64,000 nt of DNA, from the NCBI GenBank assembly GCA_035492775.1, contig DATJIW010000057.1, positions 62,001 to 126,000 of the forward strand, given 5' to 3'. Positions within the stretch are counted from its first letter, which is position 1. Each line of letters opens with the position of its first letter. Positions 51,625-61,291 of this stretch are shown here, piece after piece. The translations under genes and the position numbers were made by a program. The notes under the pieces were generated by a model. The model was not told the origin of the DNA, ran no database searches, and saw nothing but the letters and a program-made list of their open reading frames with translations. This stretch comes from DATJFQ01 sp035492775 (GTDB lineage: Bacteria; Acidobacteriota; Vicinamibacteria; Vicinamibacterales; 2-12-FULL-66-21).

Positions 51625-51930
51625 GATTGAAGATTGGGGATTGAAGATTGGGGACTGAAGATTGGGGATTGAAGATTGGCGATTGGAATTGTTGATTGAA
51701 GGTTGCCGAATCCCGCCGACGGCGGCCGATCGGCAGTCGGCCATGGGCAGTCCCAATCGGCAAATTGCCGATCAACGTTCCACTCGTCAATCGACAATCG
51801 AATCGGCTATCGACAATCGTCAATCCGTGAATTGGCAATCGCCAATCGGCAATCGACAATTGTCAATTCGTGAATCGACAATCGGCAATTGTCAATTCGT
51901 CAATCGGCAATCACCAATCGGCAATCGGCA
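51625..51930. repeat. Large heptad-repeat island between guaA and dnaE
   Basis: From 51625 to 51687 nine consecutive 7-mers stay in register (GATTGAA, GATTGGG, GATTGAA, GATTGGG, GACTGAA, GATTGGG, GATTGAA, GATTGGC, GATTGGA). The second half is built of the complementary CAATCGG/CAATTGT type from about 51750 to 51930. CAATTGTCAATTCGT occurs twice, 29 bp apart (51857 and 51886). The last unit runs into the dnaE start codon. This fills the only intergenic stretch above 300 bp. Confidence 0.88.
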
Positions 51931-54900
51931 ATGATCGAATTCGTCCACCTGCACCTGCACTCTGAATTTTCGCTGCTCGATGGGGCATGCAGGATCGAAG
52001 AACTGCTCGATAAGGCCGTCGAGCTGCAGATGCCGGCAATGGCGATCACGGAACACGGCAACATGTTCTCGTCGATCGTCTTCCACGACCAGGCGCGCAA
52101 ACGCGGGATCAATCCGATCCTCGGCTGTGAGGTGTACGTCGCGCCAGGGGACCGCCGCGTCAAGAGCGGGACGCCGGGAGAGACGGCGAACCATCTCGTT
52201 CTGCTCGCCGAGACCCTCGAGGGCTACCACAACCTCATCAAGCTGGTCTCGTCGGGCTACACCGAGGGTTTCTATTACAAGCCGCGCATCGACAAGGAAT
52301 TGCTCGCCCGGCACTCGAAGGGCCTCATCGGCTTGAGCAGCTGTCTCAAAGGGGAAGTCGCGACCGGCATCCGCACCGAGCAGCAGCAGAAAGCGATCCA
52401 CGCCGCAGCGACGTATCGGGACATTCTCGGGCGCGACAACTTCTTTCTCGAGATGCAGTATCAGGGCATCGATGAGCAGAAGATCGTCAACATCGGCGTC
52501 CAGCCGATTGCGAAAGACCTCGGGCTCGACCTCGTCGTCACGAACGACGTCCATTACCTGAAAGACACCGACTACAAGCCGCACGACATCCTGCTGTGCA
52601 TCGGCACCGGGAAAACGGTGAACGACGCCGATCGGCTGCGCTATCACGGGGATCAGTTCTTCCTGAAGACCCCCGAGCAGATGGCGGCGGTGTTCCCCGA
52701 CCACTTCGACGCGCTGTCGCGGACGGCCCGCATCGCCGAGCGCTGCAACGTCGATCTGTCGTTCAAGGAGAACTACCTCCCGAACTTTGCGGTGCCCGAC
52801 GGCTTCGCACTCGACGACTATTTCGAGCACATCGTGCGGCAGGGGTTCGAGATGCGCCTCCCCAGGCTGCGGGAACTCGCGGGCAGAGGCGTTTTGAAGC
52901 ACACGCTCGACGAGTACGAACGCCGACTGACGTACGAAATCGAGATGATCAAGACGATGAAGTACCCGGGTTACTTCTGTATCGTCTGGGATTTCATCCG
53001 CTATGCGCGCGAGCGCGGGATTCCAGTCGGCCCGGGACGCGGATCGGCCGCCGGGAGCCTCGTCGCGTATTGCCTGCGGATCACGGACGTCGACCCGATC
53101 GAGTACGACCTCATCTTCGAGCGGTTCCTCAATCCCGAACGGGTGTCGCTGCCCGACATCGACATCGACTTCTGCGAGCGCCGGCGCGGCGAGGTGATCG
53201 AGTACGTCACGAACAAGTACGGCCGCGAACAGGTCGCTCAGATCATCACCTTCGGCACGATGAAGGCGCGCGCCGTGGTGCGGGACGTCGCGCGCGTGAT
53301 GGACATTCCGTACGCCGACGCCGACAAGGTCGCCAAAGCCGTTCCCCCGGCGCTCGACATGACCCTCGAGAAGGCGCTCTCGGAGAGCCCCGCGCTCAAG
53401 GAGATGGAGCTGAAGGACGCGCGCGTCAAGGAGCTGATCGAAGTCGCGCGGCGCCTCGAGGGCATGACGCGGCACGCATCGGTCCACGCCGCCGGCGTCG
53501 TCATCGCGCCGCGGCCGCTCACGGAATTCGTCCCGCTCTACAAGTCGCAGAAGGACGAAATCGTCACGCAGTGGGCCATGAAGGAGGTCGAACGCGTCGG
53601 CCTGCTGAAGATGGACTTCCTCGGGCTGAGCACATTGACGCTCATCCGCGATTGCCTCGACGAGATCAGGCGCACCGAAGGCCTCGACCTGGACATCGAC
53701 GCGATTCCGCTGAACGACGCAAAGACCTACAAGCTGTTTGCCGACGGTCAGACCTACGGGGTGTTCCAGTTCGAAAGCTCCGGCATGCGCGAGCTGCTGC
53801 GCAAGGCCAAACCGGAGCGGCTCGACGACCTGATCGCGCTGAACGCGCTCTATCGTCCCGGCCCGCTCAAATCGGGCATGGTCGACGATTTCATCTCGCG
53901 CAAGCAGGGCAAGACAGACGTCAAATACGAGCTGCCGCAGCTCGCGCCAATCCTGCAGGACACCTACGGCGTCATCGCCTACCAGGAACAGGTGATGCGC
54001 ATTGCGGCGGTTCTTGCCGGCTTCACGATGGGGCAGTCGGACGTGCTGCGCAAGGCCATGGGAAAGAAGGACCCCAAGGTCATGGCCAAGCAGCGCGAGG
54101 CCTTCATGGCGGGCGCCGCCAGGAACAGCGTCAACGAGAAAAAGGCGAAGAAAATCTTCGACCTGATGGAGTTCTTCGCCGGCTACGGCTTCAACAAATC
54201 GCACTCGACGACGTATGCCTGGGTCGCCTATCAGACGGCCTACCTGAAGGCGAACTATCCGTCACATTTCATGGCGGCGCTGCTGACCATCGAGGCGGCC
54301 AACACAGAGAAGCTGGCCACGTACCTCGGCGAATGCCGGGAACTCGGCATCCCCATCCTGCCGCCGGACATCAACCAGAGCCAGCTCGCGTTCACGGTCG
54401 AGAGCGTCAGGCCGGCGCAACCGATGCTCGCCGACATGTCTCCGCCCAACCCTCCAATACGGTTCGGGCTGTGCGCGGTGAAGAACGTCGGCGAGGGCGC
54501 CATCGTCTCCATGCTTCGCGTTCGCGAGAAACGCGGCCGCATCGATTCGATCTTCACGCTCTGCGAAGACGTCGACCAGCGGCTCGTCAACAAGCGGCCG
54601 CTCGAAAGCCTGGCGAAGGCGGGCGCCTTCGACGACCTCGACGAGCACGCTTTCGGCGGCGGCCCGAAGCCGGTGGCCCTCCGGCGCGCGCGTCTGTTCG
54701 CCGCCATCGACAAGGCCATCGAGCACGGAAGCCGCATTCAGCGCAATCGCGAGGAAGGGATGGTCTCCTTCTTCGATCTGACGCACGACGACGAGCCGCC
54801 GGCGGCGATCCCGCTGCCGGACGTCCCCGCGTGGTCCGAAGCGCAGCAGCTGGCGTTCGAAAAGGAATCGCTCGGACTGTACATGAGCGGCCACCCGCTC

Positions 54901-55467
54901 GAGCGCTTCAGTGACGACCTGAAACTGTTCGGCGCCCAGCGCGTCGCGGACCTGGCTGCTTCGCTGCCCGACGTCTGGGTCGGCGGGATCATCAGCGGTC
55001 TTCGCCCGCTGAAAACGAAAAAGGGCGACCGCATGTGCGTCTTCATGCTCGACGACCTCGGCGGGAGCATCGAGGTCGTCGTGTTCCCCGAGACGTTCGC
55101 GCGATTCGGTGCGATGGTCGCGGCGGACGCGATGGTCCTCGCGCGCGGGAAGTTCGAAAAAGACGACGAGTCGGCGCGGCTCGTCGCGTCGGAGCTGATG
55201 TCGATTGCCGCGCTGCGGGAGCGGACGACACGGGAGGTGGCGATCCATCTCGCGATGCCTCCGCACAGCCGTGCGACGCTCGAAGCGCTGGCGGACCTGT
55301 TCTCGCGCCACCGCGGCGATCGCCGCGTCTCGCTCGAACTCGACGTCAGGAATGGCGGCAAGCCGATGCGCGTGAAAGCCGACGTGGCGCAGCGCGTCAG
55401 GCCGTCCGAACAGCTGGTGGAAGAAGTGGAACAATTGTGCGGAACGGGATCGGTGGAACTTCGCTGA
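51931..55467 (+). CDS. dnaE: DNA polymerase III alpha subunit
   Basis: The 1178-residue protein is DnaE1-type polymerase: PHP domain (FVHLHLHSEFSLLDGACR), polymerase core with GPGRGSAAGSLVAYCLR and catalytic Asp residues in PDIDIDFCERRR, HAAGVVIAP, YQEQVMRIA, GYGFNKSHSTTYA, and the C-terminal OB-fold (VGGIISGLRPLKTKKG). It is the replicative chain-elongating subunit. ATG 51931 is embedded in the last CAATCGG-type unit of the upstream repeat (CA-ATG), with no Shine-Dalgarno site, so expression may depend on the repeat. accA follows after 39 bp. Confidence 0.97.
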   Translation: MIEFVHLHLHSEFSLLDGACRIEELLDKAVELQMPAMAITEHGNMFSSIVFHDQARKRGINPILGCEVYVAPGDRRVKSGTPGETANHLVLLAETLEGYHNLIKLVSSGYTEGFYYKPRIDKELLARHSKGLIGLSSCLKGEVATGIRTEQQQKAIHAAATYRDILGRDNFFLEMQYQGIDEQKIVNIGVQPIAKDLGLDLVVTNDVHYLKDTDYKPHDILLCIGTGKTVNDADRLRYHGDQFFLKTPEQMAAVFPDHFDALSRTARIAERCNVDLSFKENYLPNFAVPDGFALDDYFEHIVRQGFEMRLPRLRELAGRGVLKHTLDEYERRLTYEIEMIKTMKYPGYFCIVWDFIRYARERGIPVGPGRGSAAGSLVAYCLRITDVDPIEYDLIFERFLNPERVSLPDIDIDFCERRRGEVIEYVTNKYGREQVAQIITFGTMKARAVVRDVARVMDIPYADADKVAKAVPPALDMTLEKALSESPALKEMELKDARVKELIEVARRLEGMTRHASVHAAGVVIAPRPLTEFVPLYKSQKDEIVTQWAMKEVERVGLLKMDFLGLSTLTLIRDCLDEIRRTEGLDLDIDAIPLNDAKTYKLFADGQTYGVFQFESSGMRELLRKAKPERLDDLIALNALYRPGPLKSGMVDDFISRKQGKTDVKYELPQLAPILQDTYGVIAYQEQVMRIAAVLAGFTMGQSDVLRKAMGKKDPKVMAKQREAFMAGAARNSVNEKKAKKIFDLMEFFAGYGFNKSHSTTYAWVAYQTAYLKANYPSHFMAALLTIEAANTEKLATYLGECRELGIPILPPDINQSQLAFTVESVRPAQPMLADMSPPNPPIRFGLCAVKNVGEGAIVSMLRVREKRGRIDSIFTLCEDVDQRLVNKRPLESLAKAGAFDDLDEHAFGGGPKPVALRRARLFAAIDKAIEHGSRIQRNREEGMVSFFDLTHDDEPPAAIPLPDVPAWSEAQQLAFEKESLGLYMSGHPLERFSDDLKLFGAQRVADLAASLPDVWVGGIISGLRPLKTKKGDRMCVFMLDDLGGSIEVVVFPETFARFGAMVAADAMVLARGKFEKDDESARLVASELMSIAALRERTTREVAIHLAMPPHSRATLEALADLFSRHRGDRRVSLELDVRNGGKPMRVKADVAQRVRPSEQLVEEVEQLCGTGSVELR

Positions 55468-55506
55468 CGATCGCCGACACCCGTTCACTGGCGCCCGACG
55501 CTGCCT

Positions 55507-56493
55507 ATGCCTGAACTGCTGGAATTCGAAGAGCCGGTCGGAGTGCTCCTCAAGGAAATCGAGGCGCTGAGCATGCTCCCGCAGACGCCGGAGCGCCAGC
55601 GGTCGATCGAATCGCTGCGGCGCCGCGCCGACGAAATCCGTCAGGAAATCTTCCGGTCGCTGACCCCGTGGCAGCGCGTGCTGGTCGCGCGCCACTCGAA
55701 CCGTCCGAACACACTCGACTACATCGAGCGGCTGTTCACCGACTTCGACGAGCTGCACGGCGACCGGCGCTTCGCGGACGACCACGCGATCGTCACGGGG
55801 CTCGCGGTTTACAAGGCGACGCCGATCGCCGTCATCGGGCACCAGAAGGGCCGCGACACCAAGCAGAAGATCTTCCGCAACTTCGGCTACGCGCGCCCGG
55901 AAGGCTACCGCAAGGCGCTCCGCGTGATGCATGTCGCGCAGAAGTTCTCCCGGCCGATCGTGGTGTTCGTCGACACGCCCGCCGCGTATCCAGGAATCGA
56001 GTCCGAGGAGCGCGGGGTCGCCGAAGCGATCGCCCTCAATCTGCGCGAAATGGTCATGATCGACGCCCCCATCGTCGTCATCGTCTGCGGTGAAGGCGGC
56101 AGCGGCGGAGCCCTGGGGATCGCGATCGGGGATCGCGTGCTGATGCAGGAGTTCTCCGTCTACAGCGTCATCCCGCCGGAAGGCTGCGCGGCGATCCTGT
56201 GGCGGGACGCCAACCGCAAGGTGGAAGCGGCGGCGGCGCTCAAGATCACGGCGCCCGACATGCTGGCCATCGGCCTCATCGACGGCATCATTCCCGAGCC
56301 GATCGGCGGCGCGCACAACGACTACGAAGCAGCCGTCGCGCTCGTCGACCAGGCTCTCGCCGCTGCGCTCGCCGAAGTGATCGCACTCCCGTCCGAGGTC
56401 CGGCTGGATCGACGGTACGAGAAATTCCGCCGCATGGGCGCCGAGGGAGAGGCGTTCGTGGACACCGCGAACGGCGGAGAAATCGCCGATTGA
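55507..56493 (+). CDS. accA: Acetyl-CoA carboxylase carboxyltransferase subunit alpha
   Basis: The 328-residue protein matches AccA: an N-terminal coiled helix (LLEFEEPVGVLLKEIEAL), LTPWQRVLVARHSNRPNTLDYI, FDELHGDRRFADD, GHQKGRDTKQKIFRNFGYARPEG, FVDTPAAYPGIESEERG and GEGGSGGALGI. With AccD it transfers carboxyl from biotin to acetyl-CoA, giving malonyl-CoA for fatty acid synthesis. accD is not in the window. It lies 39 bp after dnaE and 32 bp before recJ, a likely operon (dnaE-accA is a common bacterial neighbourhood). Confidence 0.97.
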   Translation: MPELLEFEEPVGVLLKEIEALSMLPQTPERQRSIESLRRRADEIRQEIFRSLTPWQRVLVARHSNRPNTLDYIERLFTDFDELHGDRRFADDHAIVTGLAVYKATPIAVIGHQKGRDTKQKIFRNFGYARPEGYRKALRVMHVAQKFSRPIVVFVDTPAAYPGIESEERGVAEAIALNLREMVMIDAPIVVIVCGEGGSGGALGIAIGDRVLMQEFSVYSVIPPEGCAAILWRDANRKVEAAAALKITAPDMLAIGLIDGIIPEPIGGAHNDYEAAVALVDQALAAALAEVIALPSEVRLDRRYEKFRRMGAEGEAFVDTANGGEIAD

Positions 56494-56525
56494 CGGTTTC
56501 GAGTCCTCAATCAGCGGTTTCACCG

Positions 56526-58250
56526 ATGCCCAAGCTCCGCTGGCACCACCTGTCGTGCAACGACGAAGACGCGCGCGCGCTCGGCGCCACGCTGAATCTT
56601 CATCCGACGATCGCGCGGCTGCTGTGCCTGCGCGGGCTCACCGACCCGGAGGCCGCGCATCGGTTCCTGAACCCGTCGCTGGACCACCTGCACGATCCAT
56701 TCAAGCTCGCCGATCTCCAGAAGGCCGTCGAGCGCATCGAGGCGGGCATCGCGCGCCGCGAACGCATCGCCATCCACGGCGATTACGACGTCGATGGCAT
56801 TACGTCGACAGTCATCCTGCGCCGCGCGATCGAAATGCTCGGGGGGGAATGCGTGCACTTCATCCCCGAACGGCTCCGCGACGGCTATGGTCTGCAGCCG
56901 GCGGCAATCGAGCGGCTGCACGCGGACGGCGTCCGCCTGATCATCTCCGTCGACTGCGGGATCAGGGCCGCCGATGCGGCGACGCGCGCAAGGGAACTCG
57001 GCATCGACCTCATCATCACGGACCACCACGAGCCCGACGGCGACCTCCCGGCTGCGCTCGCCGTCGTCAATCCGAAGCGCCGCGACTGCGCCTATCCGGA
57101 CAAGCACCTCGCGGGCGTCGGCGTCGCGTTGAAGCTCGTACAAGCGCTGTGCGAGCGAAGCGGGAAGAGCAGGTGGCTGCCTGCATTCGTGAAAGTCGCT
57201 GCGATCGGTACTCTCGCCGACGTCGTCCCGCTCGTGGGGGAGAATCGCGTGCTGGCGAAACTGGGCCTCGATTCGCTCAGCACGGGACGCCACACGGTCG
57301 GACTACGCGCGCTGCTCGAGGGCGCCGGACTGCTGGGCAAGCGGGTCGACAGCTATCACGTCGCGTTCATGCTGGCGCCGCGGGTGAATGCGGCCGGCCG
57401 CATGAGCACACCCGATATCGCGACGCGCCTGCTGCTGGCGACCGACGAAGCGATGATGGATGAAGCACGGACGCTCGCCGGGCAGCTGAACGAGGAAAAC
57501 CTGCGCCGTCAGGTGGAGGAGGCGGACCTGGTCGCACAGGCGAAGAAAGCCATCGAGACGGACCCCGCGGTGGGCGCCCACAACGTACTCGTTGTCGGTG
57601 GGGAAGGCTGGCACCGAGGCGTGATTGGAATTGCGGCGTCGAAGCTCGTGGACACGTACCACAAGCCGGCAATCGTCCTCTCGATCGAAGGCGAACTGGC
57701 GCATGGATCCTGCCGGAGCATCCCGGATCTCGACATGCTGGAGGCGCTCGAGGGATGTGCCGATCTCTTCATCCGGTTCGGAGGACACAAACAGGCGGCC
57801 GGGCTCACCATGGAGGCGGTCAACGTGCCCGCGTTTCGCGCCCGCATCAACGCTCACGCAGATGAGGTGCTCGAACCGGATCAACTCCGCCCTCGACTGC
57901 GCATCGACGGTCCTCTCAATCTGAAGCACATCACGCCCGATCTCGTCGACGGCCTGCACCGGCTCGCGCCCTTCGGCCTGGCAAATCCGCGTCCGGTGTT
58001 CCACGCGATGCCCGTCGAAATCGTCGACGGCCCGAGGCCGCTGAAAGATCGGCACTTGAAGATGACGTTCCGCCAGGACGGCCGGAGCTTCCGCGCGATC
58101 GCCTGGCGCGCCGCTGAGCGCGCGGCGTTTCTGACGGAACACCGCACGGGCGTCAACCTCGCGTTCTCCCTCGAGGAAAACCAGTTCCAGGGAGAGACCT
58201 ATCTCGAGTTGTCGGTCGCGGACTTCAAGTCGCTCAGCGACGTAGAATAG
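56526..58250 (+). CDS. recJ: Single-stranded-DNA-specific exonuclease RecJ
   Basis: The 574-residue protein has the DHH phosphoesterase motifs of RecJ: HGDYDVDGITSTVILRRA (motif I), DCGIRAADAA, ITDHHEPDGD with Asp166-His167-His168, the DHHA1 motif RFGGHKQAAGLTME, and a C-terminal OB-like domain. It degrades single-stranded DNA 5' to 3' in recombination and mismatch repair, which fits the mutS gene elsewhere in the window. ATG 56526 (PKLRWHHLSC) is preferred. The in-frame extension upstream overlaps accA. Confidence 0.96.
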   Translation: MPKLRWHHLSCNDEDARALGATLNLHPTIARLLCLRGLTDPEAAHRFLNPSLDHLHDPFKLADLQKAVERIEAGIARRERIAIHGDYDVDGITSTVILRRAIEMLGGECVHFIPERLRDGYGLQPAAIERLHADGVRLIISVDCGIRAADAATRARELGIDLIITDHHEPDGDLPAALAVVNPKRRDCAYPDKHLAGVGVALKLVQALCERSGKSRWLPAFVKVAAIGTLADVVPLVGENRVLAKLGLDSLSTGRHTVGLRALLEGAGLLGKRVDSYHVAFMLAPRVNAAGRMSTPDIATRLLLATDEAMMDEARTLAGQLNEENLRRQVEEADLVAQAKKAIETDPAVGAHNVLVVGGEGWHRGVIGIAASKLVDTYHKPAIVLSIEGELAHGSCRSIPDLDMLEALEGCADLFIRFGGHKQAAGLTMEAVNVPAFRARINAHADEVLEPDQLRPRLRIDGPLNLKHITPDLVDGLHRLAPFGLANPRPVFHAMPVEIVDGPRPLKDRHLKMTFRQDGRSFRAIAWRAAERAAFLTEHRTGVNLAFSLEENQFQGETYLELSVADFKSLSDVE

Positions 58251-58336
58251 GGAAGAAAGAAGACTGAAGAAGGAAGACGGAAACGAGGTGGAGGACGCCG
58301 TTTCCTGCGCCTTTCTTCTGTTTTCTGTCTTTCGCA
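58251..58336. repeat. GAAGANN-type heptad island forming a hairpin
   Basis: GAAGAAA, GAAGACT, GAAGAAG, GAAGACG and GAAACGA follow in 7-bp register. The right side has pyrimidine-rich complements (TTTCTTC, TGTTTTC, TGTCTTT). The inner stem GGAAACG/CGTTTCC (58280-58286 and 58300-58306) is perfect. It lies between recJ and the lptC/lptA-like gene. Confidence 0.7.
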
Positions 58337-58337
58337 A

Positions 58338-60533
58338 ATGCACTACAAACGCCTGCGCGGCGTCATCGGAATTTTCGTCGTGCTCTTCGCCGCGTACGTG
58401 GGGTTCTCGTACCACCGCGCGACGAAGCACGCGCCGCCACCCGCCGGACCGCCGCCGATCCATCCGATCGACAAGAACGCGCAACAACAGACGACCGGTG
58501 GAGGGCACCTCGAACGCTACAAAGAGGGGAAAGTCGCGTTCTCGATCCGGTTTGGCGGCGAGTTGTCGTATCCCGACGGACGCACGCGGTTCTTTGACGG
58601 CGTCGAAGTGTCGCTGCCAAAGGCCGGCAAGCTCGTGAAGATCAAGGGACGCGAGGCGGAACTCACCGCGCCGCCGGATAAAGATATCGGGACGGCCCAC
58701 CTCACCGGCGGGGTGACGCTGACGACGAGTGACGGCGTAACGGTAACGGCGGAGCAGGCCAGCTACGACGACCGCGACGGGATCGCGCGTATCCCTGGAC
58801 CTCTGAAGTTCTCGCGCGGCCGCATGAACGGCTCGGGCGTAGGCGGAACGTACGACCGCAATCGCGACGTGCTGTGGATTCTCGATCGCGCTCGGGTCGA
58901 CGTCGCGCCGGACGACAAAGGCACCGGAGCGGCCCACGTGACGTCCAAAACGGCCGGGTTCGCCCGGGCGGACCATTACATGAAGTTCACCGGCGCCGCT
59001 CGTCTCGAGGGTGAGGGTCGTGTGATCACCACCGACGAGGCCACACTGTATCTCGACGACACGGACGAGCTCGTCCAGCGGATGGAGCTTCGGACGAACT
59101 CGCGGATTGCCTCGCAGCCCGGCAGTGCAGGGGCGGACATGCAGGCGCGCGACATCGATCTGGCCTACGCTCCCGACGGCCGGACGCTGCAGACGGCCCA
59201 TCTCGTCGACAACGCAGTCGTCCAGCTGCCCGGCGATCCGGGCAAGGCCGGGCGCCGCGTTGCCGGCCAGACGATCGACATCGCGCTCGCACCGGACGGC
59301 ACGACGGTGACGAACCTCAACGCGAGCGAGAAAGTGCAGGTGGACCTGCCGCCGGACGAGGACACGCCGGCGCGCCGCATCCGGTCGACGACGCTGGCCG
59401 CGTCAGGACCGCCGGTGCCCAACGGCGAAGCGCCGGGAGGGCTCCAGCGCGCCACGTTCGCCGGCGCTGTCGATTTCCACGAGACGCGGCCGGCGAATGC
59501 CAAAAAGAAGGTCGCCGCCGTGAACCGCACCGCGCGGGCCGAAAGGCTCGACGTCACGACAAAGCCCGGGTTCGGGGACGTGCAGACGGCATCGTTCCAC
59601 GGAGGCGTGCACTTCACGGACGGAACGGACACGACCGCCGATGCGCCCGTGGCCGTGTACGACGTCGCCGCGGATCGGCTCGACCTCCAGCCGCCCGTCA
59701 GCGGCGAGCACGGCATGGGCCCTCACGTCAGCGACAGCCGTCTGCAGGTGGACGCGCGGACGATTCAGTTGACGCTGACGTCGCAATCGCTGAAGGCCGA
59801 CACCAACGTCCGCAGCGTCATCCAGCAGCAGCACGGCGCGAAGCAGGGCAGTGACGTGCGGGTACCCGGCATGTTGAAGCAGGGGGAGCCCGTCAACGTC
59901 AAATCGAACCGCCTCGATTACGACGGCGACGCATCGCTGGCCACCTACAGCGGCAACGCGCGTCTCTGGCAGGACGATACCGTCATCCAGGCCGATCGGA
60001 TCGTGCTCGACGACAAGAATGGCAACCTGCACGCAACGACCGGCGTCCGCACGGTGATGACGCTGAAGCAGGCGCCGTCCGAAAATGCGAAGCCGGCCGC
60101 ACCGACCCGGCCGCCGGACCCGACCACGACCGTCGCCGAGGACTTCGTGTACGACGATTCCAAACACGTGGCGACCTACACGACGAAGGCGCACATGAGC
60201 GGCCCGGACGGCGACATCACGACCGACAAACTCGAGCTCTATCTGTCCGACGACGGTGGAGAACTGGAGCGCGCCGAAGGATACGGCAACGTGATCTCGC
60301 GTCAGACCGCGCGGCGGGCGTACGGCAACCGCATGACGTATCTTGCGGCAAAGGACGAGTACACGATGGTCGGAACGCCCGTGAAGATCTACGACGACAC
60401 GCCGCCGAACTGCAAAGTCACAACCGGCGCCACTTTGACATTCCACCAGGCCGTCGATACCATCCGCTCCATCGGAAACGAAACCTCCAGCCAGCAGACC
60501 GAATCCATTGCCTGCGGTGCCGTGAAGAACTGA
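58338..60533 (+). CDS. LptC/LptA-like LPS-transport fusion protein
   Basis: The 731-residue protein has one N-terminal membrane helix (about 8-26) and then a long periplasmic region of repeated OstA/LptA-type beta-strand units (LDYDGDASLATYSGNARLW, DGVTVTAEQASYDDRDGIAR, DKLELYLSDDGGELERAEGYGNV). It looks like LptC joined to one or more LptA-like beta-jelly-roll domains, and is much larger than E. coli LptC (191 aa) plus LptA (185 aa) combined. It should accept LPS from LptB2FG and form the periplasmic bridge. lptB starts 3 bp downstream, which supports this role. Confidence 0.85.
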   Translation: MHYKRLRGVIGIFVVLFAAYVGFSYHRATKHAPPPAGPPPIHPIDKNAQQQTTGGGHLERYKEGKVAFSIRFGGELSYPDGRTRFFDGVEVSLPKAGKLVKIKGREAELTAPPDKDIGTAHLTGGVTLTTSDGVTVTAEQASYDDRDGIARIPGPLKFSRGRMNGSGVGGTYDRNRDVLWILDRARVDVAPDDKGTGAAHVTSKTAGFARADHYMKFTGAARLEGEGRVITTDEATLYLDDTDELVQRMELRTNSRIASQPGSAGADMQARDIDLAYAPDGRTLQTAHLVDNAVVQLPGDPGKAGRRVAGQTIDIALAPDGTTVTNLNASEKVQVDLPPDEDTPARRIRSTTLAASGPPVPNGEAPGGLQRATFAGAVDFHETRPANAKKKVAAVNRTARAERLDVTTKPGFGDVQTASFHGGVHFTDGTDTTADAPVAVYDVAADRLDLQPPVSGEHGMGPHVSDSRLQVDARTIQLTLTSQSLKADTNVRSVIQQQHGAKQGSDVRVPGMLKQGEPVNVKSNRLDYDGDASLATYSGNARLWQDDTVIQADRIVLDDKNGNLHATTGVRTVMTLKQAPSENAKPAAPTRPPDPTTTVAEDFVYDDSKHVATYTTKAHMSGPDGDITTDKLELYLSDDGGELERAEGYGNVISRQTARRAYGNRMTYLAAKDEYTMVGTPVKIYDDTPPNCKVTTGATLTFHQAVDTIRSIGNETSSQQTESIACGAVKN

Positions 60534-60536
60534 CGC

Positions 60537-61262
60537 ATGCCGACGCTGCGCACGCAGGATCTGACCAAATCCTACGGCGGACGGACGGTCGTCAAAGGCG
60601 TCAGTGTGGCGCTCGAGTCCGGCGAAGTCATCGGGCTGCTGGGGCCCAACGGCGCGGGCAAGACGACAACGTTCTCGATGATCGTGGGGCTGACCGCGCC
60701 CGATTCCGGACGGGTGCTGCTCGACGGCGCCGACGTGACCGACGACCCGATGTACATCCGCGCCCGCAAGGGCATCGGATACCTGCCGCAGGAAGCATCG
60801 GTGTTCCGCGGGCTCACCGTCGAACAGAACATCATGGCCATTCTGGAAACGCTCGACTTGTCGGGCGCCGAGCGGCGGACTCGCCTCCGCGATCTGCTGG
60901 CGGAACTGGGCCTCACGCCGCTCGCCAAATCGCCGGCCTACACGCTGTCGGGCGGTGAACGGCGCCGATGCGAGATCACGCGCGCGCTGGTGATGTCCCC
61001 CAAGTTCATGCTCCTCGACGAGCCTTTCGCCGGCATCGACCCGATCGCCGTCACGGATATCCAGAACATCATCTTTCACCTCAAGCAACGCGGCATCGGG
61101 GTCATCATCACGGACCACAACGTCCGTGAGACGCTCCGCATCACGGACCGCGCGTACATCGTTCACGACGGGACGATTTTCCGGAGCGGAACGCCCGATA
61201 GTCTTGCAGCAGATGAGGATGTGAAGCGGATTTACCTCGGCGCCGAGTTCCGATTGGACTAA
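60537..61262 (+). CDS. lptB: LPS export ABC transporter ATP-binding protein LptB
   Basis: The 241-residue ATPase has Walker A GPNGAGKTTT (36-45), the LptB-typical GIGYLPQEASVFRGLTVEQN, signature LSGGERRRCEITRAL, Walker B FMLLDEPFAGIDPIAV and the switch ITDHNVRETL. It powers LPS extraction by LptF/LptG, which are not in the window. It is co-transcribed with the LptC/LptA-like fusion (gap of 3 bp). The stop codon overlaps a TAAAAT box (61260-61265) that might serve rpoN. Confidence 0.97.
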   Translation: MPTLRTQDLTKSYGGRTVVKGVSVALESGEVIGLLGPNGAGKTTTFSMIVGLTAPDSGRVLLDGADVTDDPMYIRARKGIGYLPQEASVFRGLTVEQNIMAILETLDLSGAERRTRLRDLLAELGLTPLAKSPAYTLSGGERRRCEITRALVMSPKFMLLDEPFAGIDPIAVTDIQNIIFHLKQRGIGVIITDHNVRETLRITDRAYIVHDGTIFRSGTPDSLAADEDVKRIYLGAEFRLD

Positions 61263-61291
61263 AATCAAAGGTCGAGACGGCTGTCGGACCC

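Noticed and set aside
51564..51934. Short frames encoding Gln/Ser/Pro-rich peptides in the guaA-dnaE spacer
   Set aside because: Their peptide periodicity (7 residues) is only the 7-bp DNA repeat translated in every frame.
51892..54204. Long minus-strand frame antisense to dnaE
   Set aside because: Shadow of dnaE codon bias with no recognisable domain.
54262..56523. Long minus-strand frame antisense to the end of dnaE and accA
   Set aside because: Same codon-bias effect; accA and dnaE are unambiguous.
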